64,000 nucleotides of DNA from assembly GCF_947500075.1 (NCBI RefSeq), contig NZ_CANMQS010000002.1:1-64000 (forward strand), given 5' to 3'. Under the pieces are notes generated by a model. It did no database searches, had not been told where the DNA came from, and was given only the letters and a program-made list of their open reading frames with translations. Below are positions 16,420-26,090 of this stretch, piece by piece; positions within the stretch are counted from its first letter, which is position 1; every line of letters starts with the position of its first letter. The DNA comes from an uncultured Sulfitobacter sp. Its GTDB lineage: Bacteria > Pseudomonadota > Alphaproteobacteria > Rhodobacterales > Rhodobacteraceae. A program made the translations under genes and the position numbers.

Positions 16420-17358
16420 TTACTCAAACTCCATCTGTTCAAACACCCGTCCGGCGTTTTTGGTCGCCAACTCCTCAAACGTATCAAGATGCGCGTAGGC
16501 CGATTGATCGACGTAATAGGCATCGGCCAGCCCGCCGCCTGCCTCCAGATGCGCGCCGATCTGGGCGCGCAGATGCTCCAGATACCCTTTGGTGTAGCGC
16601 CGCACCTGCGCCATGTTGGTCGGGTGCCCGTGGCCGGGGATCACATAGGTGGCCTCCAGCGCTTCGAATGCGGTGTCCCAAGTCTCCAGCCAGTCGGCGG
16701 TGTAGGTATGCTCGAAGATCGGCAGCATCCGCTCGTGAAAGGCCATGTCGCCTGCGATGACGAGGCTTTGTTCCGGCAGCCAGACGACGATGTCGCCCGG
16801 TGAATGCGCAGGGCCCAGATAGCGCGCCTCGATCCGGAAATCGCCCATCTCGACGATGTATTCCTCCTCAAAGGTCTCTGTCGGGCCTTGCAGCACCGTG
16901 CCTTCGGCCCTGTCCCGGTTGTAGCGTTTCATGCCTTCCAGAATAGAACCGCCGTATTCCGCCACTTCCTCTGCCGCATCCACATGGGCAATGACCGGCA
17001 CGCCCAGGTCCGTCCAATAGTTATTGCCCAGAACCGCGTGGCCCTGGCCGTTCTCGTTGAAGACCATCTTCACCGGCTGATCGGTCACCGCCTTGATCTC
17101 TTCATGCAGGGCCTTGGCCAACCCGTAGGCCGCACCGCCGTTGATCACCACAACACCGTCCCCGGTGACAATGAAGCTGAGGTTGTTGTTATGGCCTGCG
17201 TTTTCATAGGTTGGCGGCGCAGTGGCCCCGATGGCAGAGAACACACCGGGGATCACCTCAACCGGTTTGTCATAGAGCAGGGAAGCCGGGTATTTGTCCG
17301 CGATGTCCTCGCTCGCCCAGGCAGGGGCGGCGATCATGAGGGGGAGAAGCCAGCGCAT
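16420..17358 (-). CDS. SoxH-like metallo-beta-lactamase-fold protein with degenerate zinc motif
   Basis: This is a 312-residue exported protein (signal peptide ending AWA) of the MBL fold, like SoxH of Paracoccus. The hallmark HxHxDH motif is replaced by NENGQGHAV, and the preceding strand reads VVVINGG instead of the usual Asp-containing form. Later ligands remain: AHSPGD, the Asp in IAGDMAF, and PGHGHPT. The zinc site is therefore incomplete or altered. Its ATG overlaps the stop of the preceding gene (ATGA), so the two are translated together. Longer upstream starts fall inside that gene and lack a signal peptide. Confidence 0.8.
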   Translation of the reverse strand: MRWLLPLMIAAPAWASEDIADKYPASLLYDKPVEVIPGVFSAIGATAPPTYENAGHNNNLSFIVTGDGVVVINGGAAYGLAKALHEEIKAVTDQPVKMVFNENGQGHAVLGNNYWTDLGVPVIAHVDAAEEVAEYGGSILEGMKRYNRDRAEGTVLQGPTETFEEEYIVEMGDFRIEARYLGPAHSPGDIVVWLPEQSLVIAGDMAFHERMLPIFEHTYTADWLETWDTAFEALEATYVIPGHGHPTNMAQVRRYTKGYLEHLRAQIGAHLEAGGGLADAYYVDQSAYAHLDTFEELATKNAGRVFEQMEFE

Positions 17359-18275
17359 CACGATCCCTCCGCCACAAAACGATACGCCGTGCCCGCGCGT
17401 TCCACCCGGCCCAAGCCCCCGTCCGGCAGGTGAAAGCCCAGAAGCGTCATCTGATCCGTCGCCAGTTGGTCCAGCAGCCGCACCCGCGTCTGCGCGCCCA
17501 GTTGCGGGTCCTGATCGCTTCCGCTGGCCCATTCGGGGCGGGCGAAGGCAACGTGGTGGTTGCCGATGGCATCGCCGCCCACCATCAGCGCATCCGATCC
17601 ATCGCGGATCTCAAACGACATGTGGCCCGGTGTGTGGCCGAAGGTGGCATGGGCCATGACGCCGGGCAGAACTTCCTGCCCGTCGCTGATCATACGCATC
17701 TGGTCCGCAACCGCCTCCAGCCGCCGCGCGGCGCCCACGGCAAAGGAGGCGCGCGCCTCTCCGATGGTGTTGACGGTGTCTGGGTCGGTCCAGTAGTCCC
17801 ATTCGCCTTGTCCGATCATCAGGGTGGCATTGGGAAAGACCAGATCGTCAAAATCATCCAGAATGCCCCACAGGTGGTCGGGATGGGCATGGGTAAAGAT
17901 CACATCGGTGATGTCGCCCGCCGTCAGATCAAGCGCGTCCAGACTGTCCAGCATCATGCCCGCCGTTGGCATGAACCCACTGCCGGAGCCTGCGTCAAAG
18001 AGCACATTCCGGTCGCCCTGCCGCAACAGCGTCAGATTGCAGGGCGGCTCAAGCTGCGCCTGTGTCAGGCCGTGACGGGCAAGGATGGGGGCAAGCTCAT
18101 CTTCCGGCAGATCTTCAAAGAACATCGCACCCGGCAGGGTCAGATGGCCATCGCTGATGCTGTGGATGACGCTGCTTTGGAGGGTGATCGTGGTCTCCGC
18201 AAGGGAGATCGACGGGATGCCGTAGGCGGCAAGACTGCCCAGCCCCAGCAGGGTCTGCCTGCGGTCGATCTGCAT
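17358..18275 (-). CDS. Metallo-beta-lactamase-fold hydrolase, SoxG-like, Tat-exported
   Basis: This is a 305-residue MBL-fold hydrolase with a Tat-type signal (DRRQTLLGLGSLA) and an intact metal site: FTHAHPDHLWG, FGHTPGH and VGGDAIGNHH. The start MQIDRR is chosen because GGGGAGA lies just upstream and the Tat peptide begins there. It is first in a two-gene minus-strand unit with the SoxH-like gene; this matches the soxG-soxH order in Paracoccus, where both encode periplasmic metallohydrolases. Here the pair is separated from soxF by hemA and a transporter, and is inverted. The substrate is unknown; a thioester or sulfur-compound ester is plausible. Confidence 0.8.
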   Translation of the reverse strand: MQIDRRQTLLGLGSLAAYGIPSISLAETTITLQSSVIHSISDGHLTLPGAMFFEDLPEDELAPILARHGLTQAQLEPPCNLTLLRQGDRNVLFDAGSGSGFMPTAGMMLDSLDALDLTAGDITDVIFTHAHPDHLWGILDDFDDLVFPNATLMIGQGEWDYWTDPDTVNTIGEARASFAVGAARRLEAVADQMRMISDGQEVLPGVMAHATFGHTPGHMSFEIRDGSDALMVGGDAIGNHHVAFARPEWASGSDQDPQLGAQTRVRLLDQLATDQMTLLGFHLPDGGLGRVERAGTAYRFVAEGS

Positions 18276-18344
18276 GTTCTGTTCTCCCCCCAAACAAATT
18301 CCTCTTTTTGAATGTGACATGCCTCTCGCCGCAAGACAAGAGGG

Positions 18345-18809
18345 CTATCGCGGTTCGATCTGAATACGGGTTCGGACAGAATTTGCCAGATAGCACCGCG
18401 CATGCGCCTCTGCGTGCAGCGTGGTCAGGGCGTCCGGCGCTGGCCCGTTTCCCGCCCATTGGACCTGAGGGCGCAATGTAACGGTGCTGACCCACTGGTT
18501 GCCGGTCGCGTTGCCCGCCATCACGCCTTCGGCGCAATCATGGTATGTCAAAACGACGTGTCCTGCCTGCCGCGCAATGTCCAGAAACCACAGCATATGG
18601 CATGCGGACAGCGCCGCGATATAGGCCTCCTCCGGGTCCACGTTCTTGGGATCGGCGAAAGGTTCTCGTACAATATGCGGGGAGGCCGACGCGGGAACGC
18701 GCGCGCCGCCGTCAAAGGACCACAGATGCGATCGGCTGTATCTGCCTTTGCTGAAGTATCCGCCATCCAAAGACCATTCCACAACTGCCCTGTGTACTGC
18801 GTCACCCAT
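18345..18809 (-). CDS. OsmC-family peroxiredoxin-like protein
   Basis: This 154-residue protein belongs to the OsmC/Ohr family. Two reactive cysteines are visible, in LSACHMLWFL and in LTYHDCAEGVM, the expected helix and strand positions. OsmC/Ohr proteins reduce organic hydroperoxides using thiol or dithiol reductants. It is divergent from the EamA transporter gene at 18891, and the gap between them holds several GTAGC/GCTAC inverted elements. A link to thiol and peroxide stress next to the sox island is possible. Confidence 0.88.
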   Translation of the reverse strand: MGDAVHRAVVEWSLDGGYFSKGRYSRSHLWSFDGGARVPASASPHIVREPFADPKNVDPEEAYIAALSACHMLWFLDIARQAGHVVLTYHDCAEGVMAGNATGNQWVSTVTLRPQVQWAGNGPAPDALTTLHAEAHARCYLANSVRTRIQIEPR

Positions 18810-18832
18810 TACATTCTCCTGTCAATCCGGTT

Positions 18833-18876
18833 GCTACGCAATGGGTAGCATGTATATACGCTACTGATTAAGTAGC
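18833..18876. promoter_or_regulatory. Clustered GCTAC/GTAGC palindromes between divergent osmC and eamA
   Basis: Four half-sites occur: GCTAC at 18833-18837, GTAGC at 18845-18849, GCTAC at 18860-18864 and GTAGC at 18872-18876. The middle pair flanks the palindrome GTATATAC, and the outer pairs form further dyads. The arrangement fits an operator for a dimeric regulator controlling both divergent genes. The regulator is unknown. Confidence 0.55.
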
Positions 18877-18890
18877 AAGAGGACTTGACG

Positions 18891-19772
18891 ATGTCCGTAT
18901 TGGCAAGTGGTGCGGCGCTGTTGGCGTCAGTGGGGTGGGCATCTGCGATTGTATTGGCCGAACGGCCTGCGCGGGCGCTCGGGGCGTTTGACTTCACCCG
19001 GATCCAGCTGATCATCTGCGCAACAGCCGCCTGCGGCATCTGCACCGCCTTTGGCCTGTGGCAGTCGGTGCAGCTGAGCGATTGGCCTGCATATGCCGTC
19101 AGTGCCTGTGTCGGCGTGATCATCGGCAATCTGGCAATGGTTGGCTGCCTGCGCCTTGGTGGCCCCCGCCGGGCCGAGCTCTTGGTTTCGATGAAGGCGC
19201 TTGTGATCGGCGTGATTGCCTTTTTCTGGTTTGGCGAACTGCCCGACCCGCTTGAGCTTCTGGGGGCGGCCCTCGTGCTCATCGGCATTCTGCTGGCCAT
19301 TGCGCCGGATCCGGAAGAACGCCGACATGCCGCACCGCTGTGGCAGGTCATCGCCCTCGGTGTGATCGCAACCGTCAGTCAGAGCCTTGGCTTTCTGGTC
19401 GTGAAACCCGCCCTGACGGCCGGTGCGGACCCGATTGCGGTCACCGCGATCCGGCTGTCGGGGGCGGCGGTGTTGATCGCGCTTGCGGCTCCTGTTTTGG
19501 GGGCACGGTTGGCAACGGGCGCGGCCAAGACCCCCGGCATGATTGCAGCCGCCGCTGTGCCCGGCTTGATGGGGTATGTGCTGTGTTCGTCTTTGCTGTT
19601 GTATGCGCTGGCCAATATGGATGCCGCCGTGGCGTCAGTGTTGGGATCCCTTTCGCCGGTGCTGGTGCTGCCGATCCTCTGGCGTCGCAACGGTGCCCGT
19701 CCCACCGCGCGCAGCGCCGGGGGCGCATTGGCTTGCTGCCTTGGCATCGCGCTGATCCTGTCTGGCGGCTGA
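18891..19772 (+). CDS. EamA/DMT-family transporter
   Basis: This is a 293-residue protein with about ten hydrophobic segments and an internal repeat of two EamA domains (drug/metabolite transporter superfamily). It probably exports or imports a small metabolite, but the substrate cannot be told from sequence. The ATG at 18891 is preceded by AAGAGG; a TTG two codons earlier is an alternative. It is divergent from the OsmC gene. Confidence 0.85.
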   Translation: MSVLASGAALLASVGWASAIVLAERPARALGAFDFTRIQLIICATAACGICTAFGLWQSVQLSDWPAYAVSACVGVIIGNLAMVGCLRLGGPRRAELLVSMKALVIGVIAFFWFGELPDPLELLGAALVLIGILLAIAPDPEERRHAAPLWQVIALGVIATVSQSLGFLVVKPALTAGADPIAVTAIRLSGAAVLIALAAPVLGARLATGAAKTPGMIAAAAVPGLMGYVLCSSLLLYALANMDAAVASVLGSLSPVLVLPILWRRNGARPTARSAGGALACCLGIALILSGG

Positions 19773-19789
19773 CAGGGCGGCCCGCCGGG

Positions 19790-20137
19790 CTAGCCCGGAT
19801 CGCCCGACCCGATGTGGCTCGCCCACCGGTGGGAGAACGCATCCAGGGGCCGCATTTGCGCCAGCAGATCCTTTCCCAGCGGGCTGAGCGCATAGCCGTC
19901 GGAGCCATGTTCCACAAAGCCGGCTTCGCGCAACTCCTTCAGCCGCCGGTTCAGCACCGTGGGAGAGACCGCGTCACAGGCGTCTTGCAGCTTGCGAAAG
20001 GTCAGGGGGCCGTCCGCCAGTTGCCAGATCACCCCCTGCGCCCAGCTGCGCCCCAGCAGGTCGAAAAGCGCCATCACGGGTTTGCCGGTCTTTGATCCGC
20101 GGACCGGCGCGCCGGGTTTGGGGATTTTGGTGGTCAA
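19790..20137 (-). CDS. HxlR-family winged-helix regulator
   Basis: This is a 115-residue HxlR/MarR-like winged helix protein. The family core is visible: FDLLGRSWAQGVIWQLADGP, then LTFRKLQDACDAVSPTVLNRRLKELREAGFVE, then the wing YALSPLGKDLL. Many HxlR members sense quinones, aldehydes or thiol-reactive compounds, but the usual N-terminal Cys is absent and only one Cys (DACDAV) is present. It faces the EamA gene convergently with 17 bases between the stops. Confidence 0.85.
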   Translation of the reverse strand: MTTKIPKPGAPVRGSKTGKPVMALFDLLGRSWAQGVIWQLADGPLTFRKLQDACDAVSPTVLNRRLKELREAGFVEHGSDGYALSPLGKDLLAQMRPLDAFSHRWASHIGSGDPG

Positions 20138-20288
20138 GACATCCTCGATGCGGAGCGGTTACGTGCAGTCGTGTCTGCCCGTCCCAGCCTAGCTGCCGGG
20201 GCCCGTTCTGTCATGGACCTTCTGCGAGGGGGGATTCTGGCGCCTACGGGATCAAGAGGCACTTTAAGAGTTGTCCGTAGAAGGTTGA

Positions 20289-22559
20289 TTATTCGTCAAG
20301 AATATCTGTATTCAAAGCCCGTTCTACCTCCACCAGACAGGTATGCGCAATCGGCCCCTGCGCCAATGACGACGTCCCCTTGTCTAGCGTCAGCACATTC
20401 GGGTTGCCGTTGCTGCAATGGCCTGCGTCGTCGTCGGGCCTGTACCACGCGCCAGTGCTGACCTGAATGACGCCGGGCCGGACCCCGTCACTGACCACCG
20501 CTGCACACAGACAGGCCCCACGGGCGTTGTGCAGGCGGACAGGGTCGCCATCGCTGATCCCCCGCGCGGCGGCGTCCTGTGCGTTCATATGGGCCGGTTC
20601 CAGCCCGTTCACCCGCTCGGATTGCGCATAGGGGCCGTGATCCAGCTGGCTGTGCAGTTTGTTCTTGGGCTGGTTCGACACCAGATGCAGCTGACCTTCC
20701 TCCGCAGCGCCCAGCCATTCCACCGGCTCCATCCATGTGGGATGGCCGGGGCAATCGGCATATCCGAACCCGGCAATGGTTTCCGAATAGATCTCGATCC
20801 GGCCGCTGGGCGTGGTGAGCGGGTTGGCGACCGGGTCCTTGCGGAACCCTTCCAGCATGACCCGGTGGGTGTCCGTGACCGGCAGCTTGTGCCAGCCCTG
20901 CGCGCGGAAAGTGTCATAGGCGGGCAGGGGGTGGTTGGTCTGCGCGGTCTCCGTGCGAGCCCCATCATAGAGCCAGCGCAGCCAATCGTCTTCGGTCCGG
21001 CCTTCTGAAAACGCCTCTTCCAGCCCCAGATGCCGGGCGATGCCGCGGAAGATGTCATAATCGTTGCGGGCTTGACCCGCAGGGGGCACGGCAGGCTCCA
21101 TGGAGATCATATAGGGATCGCGCGGCGTCATCGTGACATCGCGGCGTTCCAATGGCGTGGTACAGGGCAGCACGATATCCGCATGGCGCGCCAGCGCATT
21201 CCAGCACCATTCGTTGACGATCACTGTATCGGGTCTGGTCCAGGCTTGGCGCAGCCGGTTGAGATCCTGATGGTGATGAAACGGATTGCCCCCTGCCCAC
21301 CAGATCAGCCGGGTGTCTGGGTAGTGGCGGGTCTTGCCGTTGTATTCAAAGGCGCCACCGGGGTTTTCCAGCATCTCCGTGATGCGGGCGACGGGGATGA
21401 AGGTCTCTACCGGGTTCCGGCCTTGCGGCACGGAGGGGAAGTCAGGGCGTTCCCGCTCAAGCCCCACCGTGTTCACCGCGCAATAGCCAAAGCCGATGCC
21501 GCCACCGGGCAGGCCGATCTGCCCCAGCATTGCAGCCAGCACCGTGCCCAGCCAGAAGGGCTGCTCCCCATGGTCCTGCCGTGTGAGCGACCAGGAAACG
21601 GAGATCATTGTGCGCCCCTTCGCCATGCGCCTGGCAAGGGTGCGGATGTCATCCGCTGGCAGATCGCAGATCGCGGCGGCCCAATCGGCGGTCTTGGGGG
21701 TGCCATCCGCATCACCGCGCAGGTAGCTTGCGAAACTGTCGAAACCGGTTGTGTGGGACGCGATGAAATCGCTGTCCGTCAGCCCTTCGTCCAGCAGCGT
21801 ATGGGCAAGCGCGATCATCAACGCCGCATCCGTGGAGGGGCGCGGCGCGAGCCATTGGGCTTCAAGCACATCAATTGCATCAGATTTCAGCGGAGAGATA
21901 CTGACGAACTCAACCCCCGCCGCCTTGGCCGCGCGCAAAGCCGGTCCTGCGCGATGCGCGCCCACGCCACCCTGACCGATCTGCGCGTTCTTGATCGGAA
22001 GCCCGCCAAACGCCACCATCAGGTCGCAATGATCAATGACCGACTGCCATGTGTTCGCGCCTGTCAGGAAACTGCCCGCGCCCAGCACATGGGGCAGAAT
22101 GACCTCACCCGCCGCCAGGCTGTAGGAATTGACCGACCTGGTGAACCCGCCATTCAGGTTCAGGAACCGTTTCAGTTGCCCCTGCGCATGATGAAACCGC
22201 CCCGCACTGGCCCAGCCATAGGACCCGCCAAAGATGCTCTCGTTGCCATGCGCTTCGCGCACCCGCGTCAGCTCTGCCGCGACCAGTTCTTCGGCCTTGT
22301 CCCAGCTGACCTCGACAAAGGGATCGTGGCCCCGTGTGGCACCCGTGCCCGTTGGTCCGTTCTCCAACCAGCTTTTGCGCACATGTGGGGCGGTGATCCG
22401 GTTGCTGTCTTTCAGGACGCCGACGTATCCCTCACCGATGCGCGACGGGTCGGGGTCTTCTTCAAACGGGTGCAGGGCCACAACGTCATCTGCCTCCGTC
22501 TCAACACGGTACGTGCCCCAGTGAAAGCTGGTCAGGGGCAGGCTTTTGAGATCAGTCAT
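20289..22559 (-). CDS. BisC/TorA-type molybdopterin oxidoreductase
   Basis: This 756-residue enzyme belongs to the DMSO-reductase family, BisC/TorA/DorA branch. The Mo-ligand Ser region reads GGSYGWASAGRFHHAQ, and the C-terminal molybdopterin dinucleotide domain (QPKNKLHSQLDHG..., DGDPVRLHNARG) is typical. There is no Fe-S-binding N-terminus and no signal peptide, so it is cytoplasmic and closest to BisC biotin or methionine sulfoxide reductases. The start MTDLKSLP is chosen because the upstream extension has no domain character. It lies downstream of katG, past a terminator, so repair of sulfoxidised metabolites under oxidative stress is a reasonable role. Confidence 0.87.
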   Translation of the reverse strand: MTDLKSLPLTSFHWGTYRVETEADDVVALHPFEEDPDPSRIGEGYVGVLKDSNRITAPHVRKSWLENGPTGTGATRGHDPFVEVSWDKAEELVAAELTRVREAHGNESIFGGSYGWASAGRFHHAQGQLKRFLNLNGGFTRSVNSYSLAAGEVILPHVLGAGSFLTGANTWQSVIDHCDLMVAFGGLPIKNAQIGQGGVGAHRAGPALRAAKAAGVEFVSISPLKSDAIDVLEAQWLAPRPSTDAALMIALAHTLLDEGLTDSDFIASHTTGFDSFASYLRGDADGTPKTADWAAAICDLPADDIRTLARRMAKGRTMISVSWSLTRQDHGEQPFWLGTVLAAMLGQIGLPGGGIGFGYCAVNTVGLERERPDFPSVPQGRNPVETFIPVARITEMLENPGGAFEYNGKTRHYPDTRLIWWAGGNPFHHHQDLNRLRQAWTRPDTVIVNEWCWNALARHADIVLPCTTPLERRDVTMTPRDPYMISMEPAVPPAGQARNDYDIFRGIARHLGLEEAFSEGRTEDDWLRWLYDGARTETAQTNHPLPAYDTFRAQGWHKLPVTDTHRVMLEGFRKDPVANPLTTPSGRIEIYSETIAGFGYADCPGHPTWMEPVEWLGAAEEGQLHLVSNQPKNKLHSQLDHGPYAQSERVNGLEPAHMNAQDAAARGISDGDPVRLHNARGACLCAAVVSDGVRPGVIQVSTGAWYRPDDDAGHCSNGNPNVLTLDKGTSSLAQGPIAHTCLVEVERALNTDILDE

Positions 22560-22659
22560 GGTGTCTTCATCCGTTCGGACATGGCGTGGCGCAGCCGTTG
22601 GCTGCATCTTGAGAAAGTCACATCCTTAACGCAAGGACAAGCACCGATCGCCCAAAACA

Positions 22660-22691
22660 AAACCGCCCCCATGTTTCCATGAGGGCGGTTT
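22660..22691 (-). terminator. Intrinsic terminator downstream of katG
   Basis: The arms AAACCGCCCCCATG and CATGAGGGCGGTTT pair over 14 positions with one mismatch and a four-base loop. Read on the minus strand, a T-rich stretch (GTTTTGTTTTG) follows. It lies 21 bases past the katG stop and upstream of the molybdoenzyme gene. Confidence 0.85.
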
Positions 22692-22712
22692 CAAACTTGG
22701 CGCAGGGTCAGA

Positions 22713-24953
<2,241 letters not shown>

Positions 24954-24959
24954 TTAGAA

Positions 24960-24971
24960 TCGTTATAACGA
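24960..24971. promoter_or_regulatory. 12-bp palindrome in katG-oxyR intergenic region
   Basis: TCGTTATAACGA is a perfect palindrome 30 bases upstream of the katG start. The rest of the gap (24972-25025) contains GATAG and GATCATAAG elements that could be part of an OxyR site, but I cannot align all four OxyR half-sites with confidence. Confidence 0.5.
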
Positions 24972-25025
24972 GCGTAGATCATAAGTTGTAGTTGAATGTT
25001 CTGATGACTGCGATAGTCTGAGGTT

Positions 25026-25958
25026 ATGACGAACTTCACCCTGAAACAGCTCAGATATTTCGAAGCGCTGGCCGAACAGCAGCATTTTGGCCGCGCGGCG
25101 GAGGTCTGCGCGATCTCCCAGCCCGCCTTGTCCGTGCAGATCAAGGAGTTGGAACAGCAAACCGGCAAGGCCCTGTTTGAACGCGGCGCGCGGCAGGTGC
25201 GCCTCACCGCTTTTGGAGAGGATTTTGCAAGCCGCGTGCGCATCCTGCTGCGGCAGGCCGATGATCTGGGTGCCTTTGCTGCGGCCTCGCGGGAGCGGCT
25301 TGCAGGGCGGTTCCGGCTGGGCGTGATCCCCACGGTGGCGCCTTATCTGCTGCCCGGACTGGTGCCGCAGCTGTCCGCGCATTTTCCCGATATTGAGTTG
25401 CGTCTGCGCGAAAGCCAGACGGCAAGACTGGTGGAGGAGTTGTTGCAGGGCCGCCTGGATGCCGCCCTTGTGGCGTTGCCGGTTGAGGAGACGTCACTCA
25501 CCGAAACACCGCTTTTTGCGGAGGATTTTGTGTTGGTGCGGCCCCGTGCGGAGGGCGCGCACCCGGTGCCGCATATCACCGAACTGCGCAACATGCTGCT
25601 GCTGGAAGAAGGGCATTGCCTGCGCGATCAGGCCCTGTCGTTCTGCAACCGCCCCGCGGGCTTTGCACGTGATGATCTGGACGGCAGTTCGCTGTCGACG
25701 CTGGTGCAGATGGTGGGCGCGGGGTTGGGCGTGACCGTGTTGCCGGAAATGGCGGTCCCGCTAGAGACGCGCATGGCCGATGTGACCTGTTCGGCGTTTC
25801 GCGGCTCCGTGCCGGGGCGCACCATCGGCATGGTCTGGCGCCGCACCAACCCGATGACCCAGGAACTGCTGCAAGTGGCGCAGGTCGTGCGCGAGGCCGC
25901 GCGCACGACCTGCAACGGGGCGCGTGTGCTGCACAGTCGATCTGGCGAAACTCTCTAA
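25026..25958 (+). CDS. oxyR: OxyR, LysR-type hydrogen peroxide sensor
   Basis: This 310-residue LysR-family regulator has an N-terminal helix-turn-helix (FGRAAEVCAISQPALSVQIKEL). It carries the OxyR-specific peroxide-sensing cysteines in GHCLRDQALSFC, spaced exactly nine residues apart like Cys199 and Cys208 of E. coli. Oxidation to a disulfide turns on katG. It is divergently arranged with katG and probably autoregulated through the shared 96-base gap. It is full length. Confidence 0.96.
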   Translation: MTNFTLKQLRYFEALAEQQHFGRAAEVCAISQPALSVQIKELEQQTGKALFERGARQVRLTAFGEDFASRVRILLRQADDLGAFAAASRERLAGRFRLGVIPTVAPYLLPGLVPQLSAHFPDIELRLRESQTARLVEELLQGRLDAALVALPVEETSLTETPLFAEDFVLVRPRAEGAHPVPHITELRNMLLLEEGHCLRDQALSFCNRPAGFARDDLDGSSLSTLVQMVGAGLGVTVLPEMAVPLETRMADVTCSAFRGSVPGRTIGMVWRRTNPMTQELLQVAQVVREAARTTCNGARVLHSRSGETL

Positions 25959-26090
25959 AACTCAAAGCAAAGGGCAGGGGGGGCACGAGGGAATGTGCAG
26001 GGTGCTGTTAATCAGCCCGTAAGACCTGTGATCGTAAGGTGCAGAGCCCGCGCTTGTGGGTGCCATACTTTCCCGCAAGAGGAATTGCTG

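Noticed and set aside
21030..22682. Plus-strand open frame of 550 codons opposite the molybdoenzyme gene
   Set aside because: Antisense shadow of the BisC-type gene; no domain and no ribosome site.
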